DNA of 64,000 bases from a bacterium. Lineage in GTDB: Bacteria > Patescibacteriota > Gracilibacteria > JAUYGZ01. A model generated the notes under the pieces. The model was not told the DNA's origin, searched no databases, and saw only the letters and a list, made by a program, of their open reading frames with translations. The stretch spans positions 62,001-126,000 of the forward strand of contig JAUYGZ010000008.1 in the NCBI GenBank assembly GCA_030690415.1, given 5' to 3'. Below, piece by piece: positions 24,656 to 32,741 of the stretch; position 1 is the first letter of the stretch, and every line of letters begins with the position of its first letter. The translations under genes and the position numbers were made by a program.

Positions 24656-25345
24656 TTATGCGAAGTGTTGGTAATTGGAAATATGATTGAGAAAACGCAA
24701 AAAAATCACACCTTCTGTCGTCTCCAGGTCTTCGATAATCTTCGAATCAAAGTGTTCAAAGGTTTCTACCGTAAGCATCGAGAGTTCTTTGTAATGACTG
24801 ATATCAAATTTTACGATGTTCATATTCATCTGCTTCACCTTGTCCAAAATGCTGAGGGCGTCAGTCGTACGATTGCTCAGCATCACAATGAGACAGGAAT
24901 AAGACATATCGATCTGACAATCCACCTTGTCGATTTCCCGGATCACAATTTTCCCGCCCCCAATTGATTTTCCCCTCACGCGATGAAACGAACCGTCCGC
25001 ATTGGTCATCTCGATGCGCACTGAATTAGGATGAACCGTGTCCCCGAGATTTGAGGGGGATATGATGACCTTCATGCCCACCTGCTCGGCAAGTTCCGCG
25101 GCATTTCGTATCTGATCGGAGTGGGGAAGGAGTCCCAGCAAACCCCCAATGATGGCTTTATCGGTACAATGGCCTTCGTAGACCTGCCCAAAAGAACCAT
25201 GCAGGAGAAGCTTGACCTCTTTAGGCTGCTGACCATTGATAATCCTCGCGAAATACCCAATCTTGGCAGCGCCAGCGGTATGGGAGCTGGATGGGCCAAC
25301 CATGACCGGACCTATGACGTCAAAAACGCTCCAAGATTCAGACAT
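24656..25345 (-). CDS. sdaAB: L-serine dehydratase, beta subunit
   Basis: The partner chain of the alpha subunit, 229 residues. The N-terminal part VFDVIGPVMVGPSSSHTAGA is the family signature, and the GSFGQVYEGHCTDKAIIGGL stretch follows. The C-terminal 80 residues resemble an ACT-type regulatory domain, ending in TTEGVIFLRFLNHISN. In the family this domain is thought to bind serine. The gene follows the epimerase gene with about 70 bases between. Confidence 0.92.
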   Translation of the reverse strand: MSESWSVFDVIGPVMVGPSSSHTAGAAKIGYFARIINGQQPKEVKLLLHGSFGQVYEGHCTDKAIIGGLLGLLPHSDQIRNAAELAEQVGMKVIISPSNLGDTVHPNSVRIEMTNADGSFHRVRGKSIGGGKIVIREIDKVDCQIDMSYSCLIVMLSNRTTDALSILDKVKQMNMNIVKFDISHYKELSMLTVETFEHFDSKIIEDLETTEGVIFLRFLNHISNYQHFA

Positions 25346-25416
25346 TTATCAGGGTAAATGATGCACCAACTATACCGTCAATGTACTATTTTTCAATTCA
25401 ATTTAGCCTCTTTGGA

Positions 25417-26379
25417 TCATCTGTAATCATCCGAACTCGTCTCCCGAATCCGATCCTTCCGGAGATTCTCCACCTGGTCTCTGATCCCATCCTCCAGCTG
25501 AACTGTCGGCACGTAGCCGAGGACTGAGCGAATTTTGTCGATGGAAGCGTGTTGGCCTTGGATATAGCCTTCTTTTACGGGGTTCTCGATGTATTGGGGC
25601 TGGACTGGCTTTCCGAAGGCTTTCGAAAGGGCTGAAACAATGTCGTTCAGGGAAGTTCCCTTTCCCGTGCCGATATTGAACACTTCGGCTCCTAATAATT
25701 GGGGATGCTCGATCGCTTTCGTAATACCCTGAACCACATCGCGAACGTTGGTGAAGTCACGAGTCTGAGATCCGTCACCGTAGATCACGGGAGCTAAATC
25801 ACGAGCGACATCCCAGGCGAACTGAGAAATGATGTTCGCATATTTCCCCTTGGCCTCTTCGTTGGGCCCATAGACACTCATAAATCGGAAGCCAATGATG
25901 TCCATCTCGGGGTACACCCGGTTGTAACACTCACCGCAGTGCTCATAGACTTCTTTCGTCACCGCATAGTGATTGAGAGGTCGCACCTGCTGGTCCTCGG
26001 TCAATGGCATGGGGTTGTTTCCATAGAGAGAAGATGTGGAAGCATAAAGCACTTTTTTCGTCCCATTTTTTCTGGCCCAGTCCAGGACCGTGACGAAGGA
26101 TTGGACGGAATTGACATAGCCCTGTACGAACCCGTCTCCCATAAACATCGGGGCTGATGAAGTGCCAGCAAGATGGAGTACAGTATCCACCGGATCAACC
26201 TTATTCAAATCGTCGGTATTGCAGGCATCTCCTCTTATGAATCTGATGTGCTGATCAAGGTTTCTTTCGTCACCGAGGAAAAGGTTATCCAATGCAGTGA
26301 TCTCAAAGCGTTCTTTGTTGAGATTGCAGAAGTTGGAGCCGATGAAACCGGCTCCGCCGGTGACGAGGATCTTTTTCAT
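25417..26379 (-). CDS. NAD-dependent epimerase/dehydratase (extended SDR)
   Basis: A 320-residue sugar-nucleotide enzyme. It opens with the Rossmann motif KILVTGGAGFIGSNF and carries the extended-SDR catalytic set: Ser in YASTSSLYG, then Tyr-x3-Lys in NHYAVTKEVYEH. DGSQTRDFTNVRDV is the usual substrate-side motif of UDP-glucose/GlcNAc 4-epimerase relatives. The exact sugar is not decidable. The start at 26379 is 4 bases after the S1 gene stop; the longer frame from 26439 would only add sequence inside that gene. Confidence 0.88.
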   Translation of the reverse strand: MKKILVTGGAGFIGSNFCNLNKERFEITALDNLFLGDERNLDQHIRFIRGDACNTDDLNKVDPVDTVLHLAGTSSAPMFMGDGFVQGYVNSVQSFVTVLDWARKNGTKKVLYASTSSLYGNNPMPLTEDQQVRPLNHYAVTKEVYEHCGECYNRVYPEMDIIGFRFMSVYGPNEEAKGKYANIISQFAWDVARDLAPVIYGDGSQTRDFTNVRDVVQGITKAIEHPQLLGAEVFNIGTGKGTSLNDIVSALSKAFGKPVQPQYIENPVKEGYIQGQHASIDKIRSVLGYVPTVQLEDGIRDQVENLRKDRIRETSSDDYR

Positions 26380-26383
26380 GTCA

Positions 26384-27766
26384 CTACAATTCTTTAACCG
26401 ATTCGAGAATTTTCTCAGCCGTCTTTGGCCCGACTCCATCGAGTGATTCTAGATCCGCTATCTTTGCCGCCTTCAGTTTTTCCACCGTGTCAATTCCAGC
26501 GGCAGTTAATGAACCTGCGATTTTTTCTGAAACGCCATCAACAGAAGTGAGGTCATCTCCTGGTAAAGCTTCCTCCTTATCATCCTTATCATCCTTATCG
26601 TCCTTCCCCATATCGTCCTTCTTCATAACATCTCCGAAAGCTCCCGGCGCATTATTCATTTCTTCATCCATATTTTCCATCCCGGGTGGAACCGGAAGCA
26701 GTTTTTTCATGGAAAGTCCGATTCGGTGGTCCTTAAGATCAAGCTTTATGACTTCGGCTTCGATTTCCTGGCCTACTTTCAGAACTTTGTCGATATCATC
26801 GATCTTTTCATGAGAAATCTCGGACAGGTGAATCAGTCCATTGATCTCATCCTCAAGCGTGACAAAGGCTCCGAAGGTCGTCAGTCGATTGACCTTGCCT
26901 TTCACCTTGGCTCCCATATCATACTTCTTCGCGGCCTCCTGCCAGGGGTCTGCTTGTAAACGCTTGACGGAGAGTGAAATCTTTTCTCCTTCCATACCGA
27001 TCACCATGACTTCTACCGGGTCGCCGAGTTTTCCGTAATCGGATGGATTGCGAACATGGCCCCAAGCGATTTCTGAGATATGCACCAGTCCCTCCAGACC
27101 ATCAAAAGCCACGAAGAGTCCAAACTTGACGATACCGGAAATCTTTCCCTTCACGACATCGCCCGCCTTTAGCTTGTGCAAACGATCAGATCGTCCTTCT
27201 TCTTCTGCTGCTCGTTCAGAAAGAATAAGTTTGCCGTTTTCTCGATCAATAGAGATAATTTTGACTCGAAACTTCTCCCCGATCAGATTTTGGAGACGTC
27301 TCAGGATTTCCTGTGAATTTGCTTCATTCACTCTAGGATAGTGCATTGGTGCCAACTGAGAAACGGGAAGAAATCCTTTGATCGAATCGATCTCCAGAAG
27401 CAATCCTCCCTTATTGGCCTCATCCACTTTGACATCGAAGACTTTTCCTTCGTTATACATTTTTTCGAATCGATCCCAGGCTGTGTTTTGAGCTGCTTTT
27501 CGGAGTGAGAGGACAAAAAAACCTTCGTCATTCTCATCTTCCACGACAACCGCTTGTATTTCGTCTCCTTTCTCAACAGTTTTGTAGGTCCCGGCACTAT
27601 CGTGGGTTTCACGACCGGAAATAATTCCAACGGCCTGTCCCTGACACAAATCAACCAGGCAACGATTCTTGGATCGATCGAGAACAATACCGGTAACAAG
27701 GTCTCCCGGCTTGGGAAAAGGATTTTCCTGGGCGGCCGTAACCGCCATGAGCATGACATCATCCAT
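26384..27766 (-). CDS. rpsA: Ribosomal protein S1-like protein with C-terminal HhH domain
   Basis: A 460-residue RNA-binding protein with four S1 (OB-fold) domains. The clearest are VVKGKISGIVKFGLFVAF...GLVHISEIAW and VKGKVNRLTTFGAFVTL...GLIHLSEISH. S1 holds mRNA on the 30S subunit. After an acidic linker with Asp-Asp-Lys repeats, residues about 410-460 form a helix-hairpin-helix region (SVDGVSEKIAGSLTAAGI and LDGVGPKTAEKIL), not usual for S1 and more typical of DNA/RNA-binding proteins. Starts at 27766, 27754 or 27748 are possible; the upstream 27850 start adds unrelated residues. It is downstream of prfA. Confidence 0.85.
   Translation of the reverse strand: MDDVMLMAVTAAQENPFPKPGDLVTGIVLDRSKNRCLVDLCQGQAVGIISGRETHDSAGTYKTVEKGDEIQAVVVEDENDEGFFVLSLRKAAQNTAWDRFEKMYNEGKVFDVKVDEANKGGLLLEIDSIKGFLPVSQLAPMHYPRVNEANSQEILRRLQNLIGEKFRVKIISIDRENGKLILSERAAEEEGRSDRLHKLKAGDVVKGKISGIVKFGLFVAFDGLEGLVHISEIAWGHVRNPSDYGKLGDPVEVMVIGMEGEKISLSVKRLQADPWQEAAKKYDMGAKVKGKVNRLTTFGAFVTLEDEINGLIHLSEISHEKIDDIDKVLKVGQEIEAEVIKLDLKDHRIGLSMKKLLPVPPGMENMDEEMNNAPGAFGDVMKKDDMGKDDKDDKDDKEEALPGDDLTSVDGVSEKIAGSLTAAGIDTVEKLKAAKIADLESLDGVGPKTAEKILESVKEL
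26575..26609 (-). repeat. Nine-base tandem repeat encoding Asp-Asp-Lys
   Basis: The plus strand has three units of about CCTTATCAT and then TCCTTATCGTCCTTCCCC (26592-26609). That 18-base string occurs exactly at 38424-38441 in a noncoding leader. Here it codes for the acidic linker of the S1-like protein. Confidence 0.7.
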
Positions 27767-27901
27767 AAAACATTCACGCGATCTTGAGGAGTACAAAGGC
27801 CTTCCAGCTATGGCTCCGATCGCATGAGTGATCACAGCAAAGAAAGCCAAGGTATTATAATGAATATGGGAGTGGAGTAAAGGAGAATTGATAGACTCTC
27901 A

Positions 27902-28972
27902 TCATCTAGCCCCTTGTGCCATCTTCTTTGCCTGATCCTCGATCATAAGACTCTCCATGATGTCATCAATATCGCCATTCATGATCGTGGGAAGGTTTGA
28001 CCAGCTCTGCTTGATCCTGTGGTCGGTCACCCTGTCCTGGGGAAAATTGTAGGTTCGGATTTTTTCCGAACGATCTCCTGAGCCGATCTGAGCCAGACGT
28101 TCTTCTCCTCTTTCCTTTGCCGACCGTTCTTCTTCCGCGGCCAAAAGACGGGATCGAAGAATTTTCATAGCCTTTACCTTGTTCTTCAGCTGGGATTTTT
28201 CGTCCTGGCAGGAGACCACCATTCCTGAGGGAATATGGGTAATACGAACCGCGCTATCAGTCGTGTTTACGCTCTGCCCACCATGACCACCGGCACGGAA
28301 CACATCGATACGCAGGTCTTCCTGTTTGATATCGACATCCACTTCCTCAGCCTCCGGGAGCACCGCCACGGTAATGGCTGAAGTATGGATTCGTCCCTGA
28401 CTTTCCGTCACGGGGATACGCTGGACCCTGTGGGTTCCCGACTCGTATTTGAAAATGGAATAGGCTCCATCTCCCTCAATCCGGAATGAAGCTTCCTTGA
28501 TCCCCCCGGCCTCCGCGTCACTTTTTGACATCATTTCAGTTCGAAATCCTTTTTTTTCCGCGAACCGTAGGAGCATGCGCATAATCTCCGCCGCGAACAA
28601 GGCCGCTTCTTCTCCGCCAGTCCCGGCCCGCACTTCGACAATGACATTCTTTTCATCGTTAGGATCCTTCGGCAGCAGGGCTATCTTGATTTCTTCTTCC
28701 AGTATCTCTTTTTGCTCTTTCGCGTTCGCCAGCTCTTCTCTCGCCAGCTCCAGCAAATCTGAATCGGATTCCGTCTCGATCACTTCTTCGCTTTCCTGAA
28801 GGCTCTTCAAACACTGCTCATAGCGTTTGGAGAGACTAACAAGAGGCTCTAGTCGTGCTCGACGTCGCGTCAGCTCAACGTATTGTTTTTGATCAGAGGC
28901 TATTGATGGCTGCATCAGCTGTTGGTTGATCTCTTCGAATTCGGCGACGATCTGTTGGAGTTTCTTGAGCAT
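27902..28972 (-). CDS. prfA: Peptide chain release factor 1
   Basis: RF1 ends translation at UAA and UAG. The 356-residue protein has the codon-recognition loop region [18 protein letters not shown] (P-x-T type, RF1-like) and the catalytic GGQ in [19 protein letters not shown]. The start at 28972 (MLKKLQQ) matches the family length; 29020 would add 16 odd residues. It leads the minus-strand block that ends at 20000. UGA stops used here need RF2, which is not in the window. Confidence 0.94.
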   Translation of the reverse strand: MLKKLQQIVAEFEEINQQLMQPSIASDQKQYVELTRRRARLEPLVSLSKRYEQCLKSLQESEEVIETESDSDLLELAREELANAKEQKEILEEEIKIALLPKDPNDEKNVIVEVRAGTGGEEAALFAAEIMRMLLRFAEKKGFRTEMMSKSDAEAGGIKEASFRIEGDGAYSIFKYESGTHRVQRIPVTESQGRIHTSAITVAVLPEAEEVDVDIKQEDLRIDVFRAGGHGGQSVNTTDSAVRITHIPSGMVVSCQDEKSQLKNKVKAMKILRSRLLAAEEERSAKERGEERLAQIGSGDRSEKIRTYNFPQDRVTDHRIKQSWSNLPTIMNGDIDDIMESLMIEDQAKKMAQGAR

Positions 28973-29086
28973 AATGATGTGATTCCGGACCAGAGTAGTG
29001 GATTTTCGAGCTCTTTTCAAGCACAGCCCTTGAAAGGCTCATTTTCTCATGCTACTTTTGGTGTACTTGTTTTCTTTACTCTTATT

Positions 29087-29443
29087 ATGAAAAAAATTGC
29101 TGTGTTTTCTTTTGCTCTTTTCTTGGCTTTGAGCCTGACAGCCTGCACACGTACTGCTGGAAAATACGATCAATTTGCCCAATGTCTGACAAAAAAAGGC
29201 ATCACCATGTACGGATCGGACGAGTGTCCTCACTGTATGGATCAAAAGGCTTTATTTGAAGGATCCTTCGATATGGTTGATTATGTGAACTGTCTTGTGG
29301 AGGGCGGCAAGTGCCAGAAAGCCGGTATCGAAGGTTATCCCACCTGGGTTGGGCCTAATAACAAGCGAGTGGTCGGGACACAAAGCCTCAGCAGCCTCTC
29401 AGAAGAGTTTGATTGTCCACTGGAAGTGGAGACGGCCGGGTAG
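29087..29443 (+). CDS. Thioredoxin-like lipoprotein with CPHC motif
   Basis: A 118-residue exported protein. A signal peptide ends in lipobox LTAC (Cys20 or nearby), so it is lipid-anchored. The redox motif Cys-Pro-His-Cys is in GSDECPHCMDQKALF, and the later YPTWVG stretch contains the cis-proline region of the fold. The pattern resembles the thioredoxin domain that accompanies VKOR-type oxidoreductases, so it probably makes or reshuffles disulfides outside the cell. No VKOR gene is nearby. The longer frame from 28922 would overlap prfA and hide the signal peptide. Confidence 0.85.
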   Translation: MKKIAVFSFALFLALSLTACTRTAGKYDQFAQCLTKKGITMYGSDECPHCMDQKALFEGSFDMVDYVNCLVEGGKCQKAGIEGYPTWVGPNNKRVVGTQSLSSLSEEFDCPLEVETAG

Positions 29444-29467
29444 CTGGAAAAATCATCCTGATTAAAA

Positions 29468-29508
29468 AAAACCTTGTTGTTGCTTGACATACGACAGGGT
29501 TTTGTTTT
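29468..29508 (+). terminator. Intrinsic terminator after the thioredoxin-like gene
   Basis: AAAACCTTGTTGT (29468-29480) pairs with ACGACAGGGTTTT (29491-29503) over 13 bp with two G-U pairs and a 10-base loop, followed by a T-rich run. It begins 25 bases after the stop codon. The loop overlaps the -35 of the promoter at 29484. Confidence 0.7.
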
Positions 29509-29513
29509 ATGAT
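29484..29513 (+). promoter_or_regulatory. Upstream promoter for the methyltransferase gene
   Basis: TTGACA (29484-29489) and TATGAT (29508-29513) with an 18-base spacer. It is embedded in the terminator hairpin. Confidence 0.55.
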
Positions 29514-29572
29514 GATGCACTATTATCGCTTATTGACTAGCCGTTTTAGGAAGATTTGATTGGCCGTGGAGA

Positions 29573-29600
29573 TTGACAATCAAGCCTTTTCACATAGAAT
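29573..29600 (+). promoter_or_regulatory. Proximal promoter for the methyltransferase gene
   Basis: TTGACA (29573-29578) and TAGAAT (29595-29600) with a 16-base spacer. The leader to ATG 29634 would be about 27 bases. Confidence 0.65.
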
Positions 29601-29633
29601 GGCGGCCTCAAATCTTGCCCATTTTGGTTTATC

Positions 29634-30797
29634 ATGAGTCATCCCAACCATATTTCTTCAGAACACCTCCCCTCGAAGAATGGAGCTAACGGTTTGAGTG
29701 GTATTGATCCCGAAGAGCTTGAAAAAGCTGTTCGGTGTGGAAGCATTGATGAAAATCTTGATACCAAGCATATCGCAGAGGTCGCTCGATTTCTTTTCAG
29801 TCATAAGGATATCCTCACCCAGGGAGGATTCCCTAATATCATCCGAGCCAATTATAAGGGGCTTAATCTTGAGGCTCATGGCAGACCTCATTTTATTACA
29901 GATTCTTTGCTGGTCATTGAATGCCTGAATAATGCCATTAATACCGGTGAACAAACCTCTGAACAAAGACCAAAAAAGGTGCTCATACTGGGGCCTGGCC
30001 CAGGTCGATTGGTCATTCCTGAAATTGAAATGGCTATAAAACTTGGCGTGAAGGAACTTCTCTTCAATGATTTGAGCCCCGATCACATTGACCAGCTTCG
30101 AGAAAAGATTGCGGAGAGCTATGGTACTCGAGACCAAAAAATTGGAGGGGTAGAACTTAAGTTTGAAGTGGGTGACTTTGTTGATGTTGCTGGGAAATTG
30201 GAAAACAACTCGTTTGATGCTGTATCAGCCATGTGGTTCGTAACTCCTGAAATCGCCGATTTCAGTTCTGTTGAGGCTTTGAGAGCAAAGCGAGAAAAAC
30301 TTTACGGCCATATTCGCAGACTCCTCACGAAACAAGGGAGCTTCATTGAAGATGTTCCGCTTAGCGATAGCCGATTGGGCGGATTTTATTATCTGGTAAG
30401 ACTCAAAACATATAAGGTCTTACATGATCTTGATATCCTTGAAGGGGAAAATGAACACTGCATTATTACAAGCTACAGCTCTCAGAAGGGTGGACTTCCA
30501 TACCATATTCGCTTTGCCCCTTCGCACATCAGACATAGCAAAGAAATGGAAGATGCCCAACTCAGGTTTGTTAAAGCTATTGATACCCTTCAACCAGTGG
30601 GGATTCGCACTGATGGAGAAGAGGCGTTTAAGATGAAATTTGGATCTGCTAGTAACATCATAGACCTCTTTCGCAATAATACGATCGAAGCGATTCAGGC
30701 TTGTTTCAATGAAGGCAGTGCTAAATTACTTCTCCGCCCTAGCTCAAATGACCCGTTGAGAAAAGTGAAGCGAACGTACATGTTCGAAAGCCACTAG
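29634..30797 (+). CDS. SAM-dependent methyltransferase, class I, unknown substrate
   Basis: A 387-residue protein. The SAM-binding loop is VLILGPGPGRLVIPEIE (motif I) with LLFNDLSPDHIDQL (motif II acidic end) and DAVSAMWFVTPE (post-motif region). The N-terminal 110 residues form a helical cap and the C-terminal 130 residues have no clear match. Substrate is unknown. Two promoters precede it, giving it stronger or condition-dependent expression. It is convergent with the TrmB-like gene, and the stops overlap in CTAG (30794-30797). Confidence 0.75.
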   Translation: MSHPNHISSEHLPSKNGANGLSGIDPEELEKAVRCGSIDENLDTKHIAEVARFLFSHKDILTQGGFPNIIRANYKGLNLEAHGRPHFITDSLLVIECLNNAINTGEQTSEQRPKKVLILGPGPGRLVIPEIEMAIKLGVKELLFNDLSPDHIDQLREKIAESYGTRDQKIGGVELKFEVGDFVDVAGKLENNSFDAVSAMWFVTPEIADFSSVEALRAKREKLYGHIRRLLTKQGSFIEDVPLSDSRLGGFYYLVRLKTYKVLHDLDILEGENEHCIITSYSSQKGGLPYHIRFAPSHIRHSKEMEDAQLRFVKAIDTLQPVGIRTDGEEAFKMKFGSASNIIDLFRNNTIEAIQACFNEGSAKLLLRPSSNDPLRKVKRTYMFESH

Positions 30798-31531
30798 TCT
30801 TTCTTGAGTTCCCAAATAAATTCAAATAGGGTTCTCCAGGTGTTAGCTTCTGCTTTGTTTCTCCTCAATGTACCTTGCTGAGGGCTCACTGAGAAGGCCA
30901 TCACCAGATCGCCCACAATATTGATGTTGGCATCGACATTAAAATCTTTGATGAGTTTCACTTCCGTAAACTCTCCCTGATTTTTTTCTTTGTACTCCTT
31001 ATCCTCCTCGTTAAAGGGACAAATGACAAAGGCCTTCACCTTGTTCATTTTTCTCTTTTCAACATAGTTGTTGAGAAAGATTTCTCCAATTTCGCTACTA
31101 CTCAGTTTGTTCTCTAAGGCATAAATGGGTTGTCCTGTTCGTATCGCTTCATCCAGTATTTCCATATACACCCTCCGAATTCCTTCCCATCCTTCGTATT
31201 TCATGATCCCCAATTTTTCCTGCTGCTGAAACTGTGGGATTAATTTTTTCAGAGCTGTGATTGATTTTTTTTCCCTCTCTAGGCGTTCTTCAAGCTGGAG
31301 TACGGAAAGTGCATGAAAGATTTCTTCACCTGTTGTCCCTTCGAAGGAAAAAATAAGTCCTTTTTCAAGGAGTTCATCAATTCCCATTTGAATCGTGTCC
31401 TGGGGTTTATCCATGAGCTCCTGAAGTTTTTTGTGAGTCAATTCTCCGTGAACCAGGAGTTCCACATACAAATCAGCACTTGCTGATTGAATTCCGAGAG
31501 TCTGTCCAAGATCTGTTACATCAAGAGCCAT
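30794..31531 (-). CDS. TrmB-like transcriptional regulator
   Basis: A 245-residue DNA-binding protein. Residues about 10-70 form a winged helix-turn-helix of the TrmB type (LGIQSASADLYVELLVHGELTHKKLQELM). A helix with EREKKSITALKKLIPQF follows, and the C-terminal part (GWEGIRRVYMEILDEAI and later PIYALENK) resembles the ligand or phospholipase-D-like domain of such regulators. TrmB regulators are typical of archaea but recur in CPR genomes. It is the last of three closely spaced minus genes (9 bases after the HD gene). Confidence 0.75.
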   Translation of the reverse strand: MALDVTDLGQTLGIQSASADLYVELLVHGELTHKKLQELMDKPQDTIQMGIDELLEKGLIFSFEGTTGEEIFHALSVLQLEERLEREKKSITALKKLIPQFQQQEKLGIMKYEGWEGIRRVYMEILDEAIRTGQPIYALENKLSSSEIGEIFLNNYVEKRKMNKVKAFVICPFNEEDKEYKEKNQGEFTEVKLIKDFNVDANINIVGDLVMAFSVSPQQGTLRRNKAEANTWRTLFEFIWELKKD

Positions 31532-31540
31532 ATATTGTGG

Positions 31541-32107
31541 TTATCGATGGTGATTACTGGCTTTTCTAGTCTCTTTCTCAAGTCGATCATAGAGGCTTAG
31601 GAGGCTTTTTTGGAGATAGGACAATCTATTGTTTTTGATTATCCGTTCGAAGAGAGGAAGCAGCATATCATTTGTTTCATCGATATACTCATTCTGTTTT
31701 TCAGGGCTAAATCCATGAATCGTCTGAAGATTGTGGAGCCGATCAGCCATTTTGATGAGGACGGATTCAGGATGCACTGACCAGGCTTGCTCCATATCAT
31801 CCAGGCTTCCCTTCATCTTGCAGTAGGAGGTATTCCATGAGGAAAGCTTGGAGACAAGATCCACCAGCTCAGCTACCTTGTCGCCGAAGCGGAGCCTGAG
31901 ATATTCCTTGGTAATCGAAGTGTCTTCCAAAACATCGTGGAGCAGCGCGGCGTTCAAAATAGCTTCTTCCTTGATCCCTTCGTCCACCAGGATTTTTCGC
32001 ACGGCAATAGGGTGACTGGAGGCCTTGGCTCCTGTCTTTCGCTTCTTGCCTTCGTACACGTGTTCGAGAAAGGCTCTGATATTCATAATACGATGAAACG
32101 ATGTCAT
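31541..32107 (-). CDS. HD domain protein (RelA/SpoT-type hydrolase domain)
   Basis: A 188-residue metal-dependent phosphohydrolase. The HD motif lies in AALLHDVLEDT, after the upstream His in SSHPIAVRKIL, and the second metal site is in KMADRLHNLQTI. This is the hydrolase layout found at the start of RelA/SpoT; there is no synthetase or TGS domain, so it may be a small ppGpp or nucleotide hydrolase. The gene is short but matches a stand-alone domain length. It precedes the TrmB-like gene. Confidence 0.85.
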   Translation of the reverse strand: MTSFHRIMNIRAFLEHVYEGKKRKTGAKASSHPIAVRKILVDEGIKEEAILNAALLHDVLEDTSITKEYLRLRFGDKVAELVDLVSKLSSWNTSYCKMKGSLDDMEQAWSVHPESVLIKMADRLHNLQTIHGFSPEKQNEYIDETNDMLLPLFERIIKNNRLSYLQKSLLSLYDRLEKETRKASNHHR

Positions 32108-32152
32108 TCATCATATCGTGTTTTTGCCTTTATTCCAAGCGATTTCGTGCTT

Positions 32153-32584
32153 TTACCCCTTCTGATTGTAGAAGGGGTCTTTCCAGACACTCACGCCAAG
32201 GTAGACCACGAAGGCATTGATGGCAATGCCTACCACCTCGCCCATGGAGAGAGACTGGAGGAGGCCCAAGACAGAGAATACCAGCACTACGATCAGTGCC
32301 CATCGGGCTCCCGCGAATAGGCCTCTGGTCATAAAGAAAGAAAAAACGGCTATACCTATCAGAATCAACGCGAAGACCCAAAACATACCCTGAAGCATGC
32401 CGGTGACTCCTCCCGCCACCAGAGGATCCATTCCGGGTGCCCCCTGAAGCATTCCCCCCATCAATCCGAACATCATACCTTGTCCAAAGAGTGCCAACAC
32501 GCCACCGATTGCCGCAATCGCGGTTCCAATAGCGGCAAGATAACCCAAGACGGTACCCTGCCAAGGACGAACTACTTTTACCAT
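32153..32584 (-). CDS. Four-helix integral membrane protein
   Basis: A 143-residue hydrophobic protein with about four membrane segments: VLGYLAAIGTAIAAIGGVLAL, GMFWVFALILIGIAVFSFF, ARWALIVVLVFSVLGLLQSL and VGIAINAFVVYLGV. Between the first two is a Met/Gly-rich loop. I do not recognise a family with certainty; it resembles small multi-pass proteins of unknown function. Another candidate frame on the same strand (32564-32130) overlaps it and is a shadow. Confidence 0.7.
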   Translation of the reverse strand: MVKVVRPWQGTVLGYLAAIGTAIAAIGGVLALFGQGMMFGLMGGMLQGAPGMDPLVAGGVTGMLQGMFWVFALILIGIAVFSFFMTRGLFAGARWALIVVLVFSVLGLLQSLSMGEVVGIAINAFVVYLGVSVWKDPFYNQKG

Positions 32585-32679
32585 AAAAAATAATTAGGAA
32601 TTAAGCTGATTGTATCATATCTCGAACATCAGTGTCCAAACTGTGAGAAGAGTTGTAATAAGAACGTCATAAATTCTCT

Positions 32680-32708
32680 TTGATTTATAGTCAAGTTTCT
32701 TTTATAGT
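32680..32708 (+). promoter_or_regulatory. Promoter for the SLH protease gene
   Basis: TTGATT (32680-32685) and TATAGT (32703-32708) with a 17-base spacer; the ATG is at 32742. Confidence 0.6.
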
Positions 32709-32741
32709 ACACTCCTTTGTGTATTCATAATCTCTTCACTT

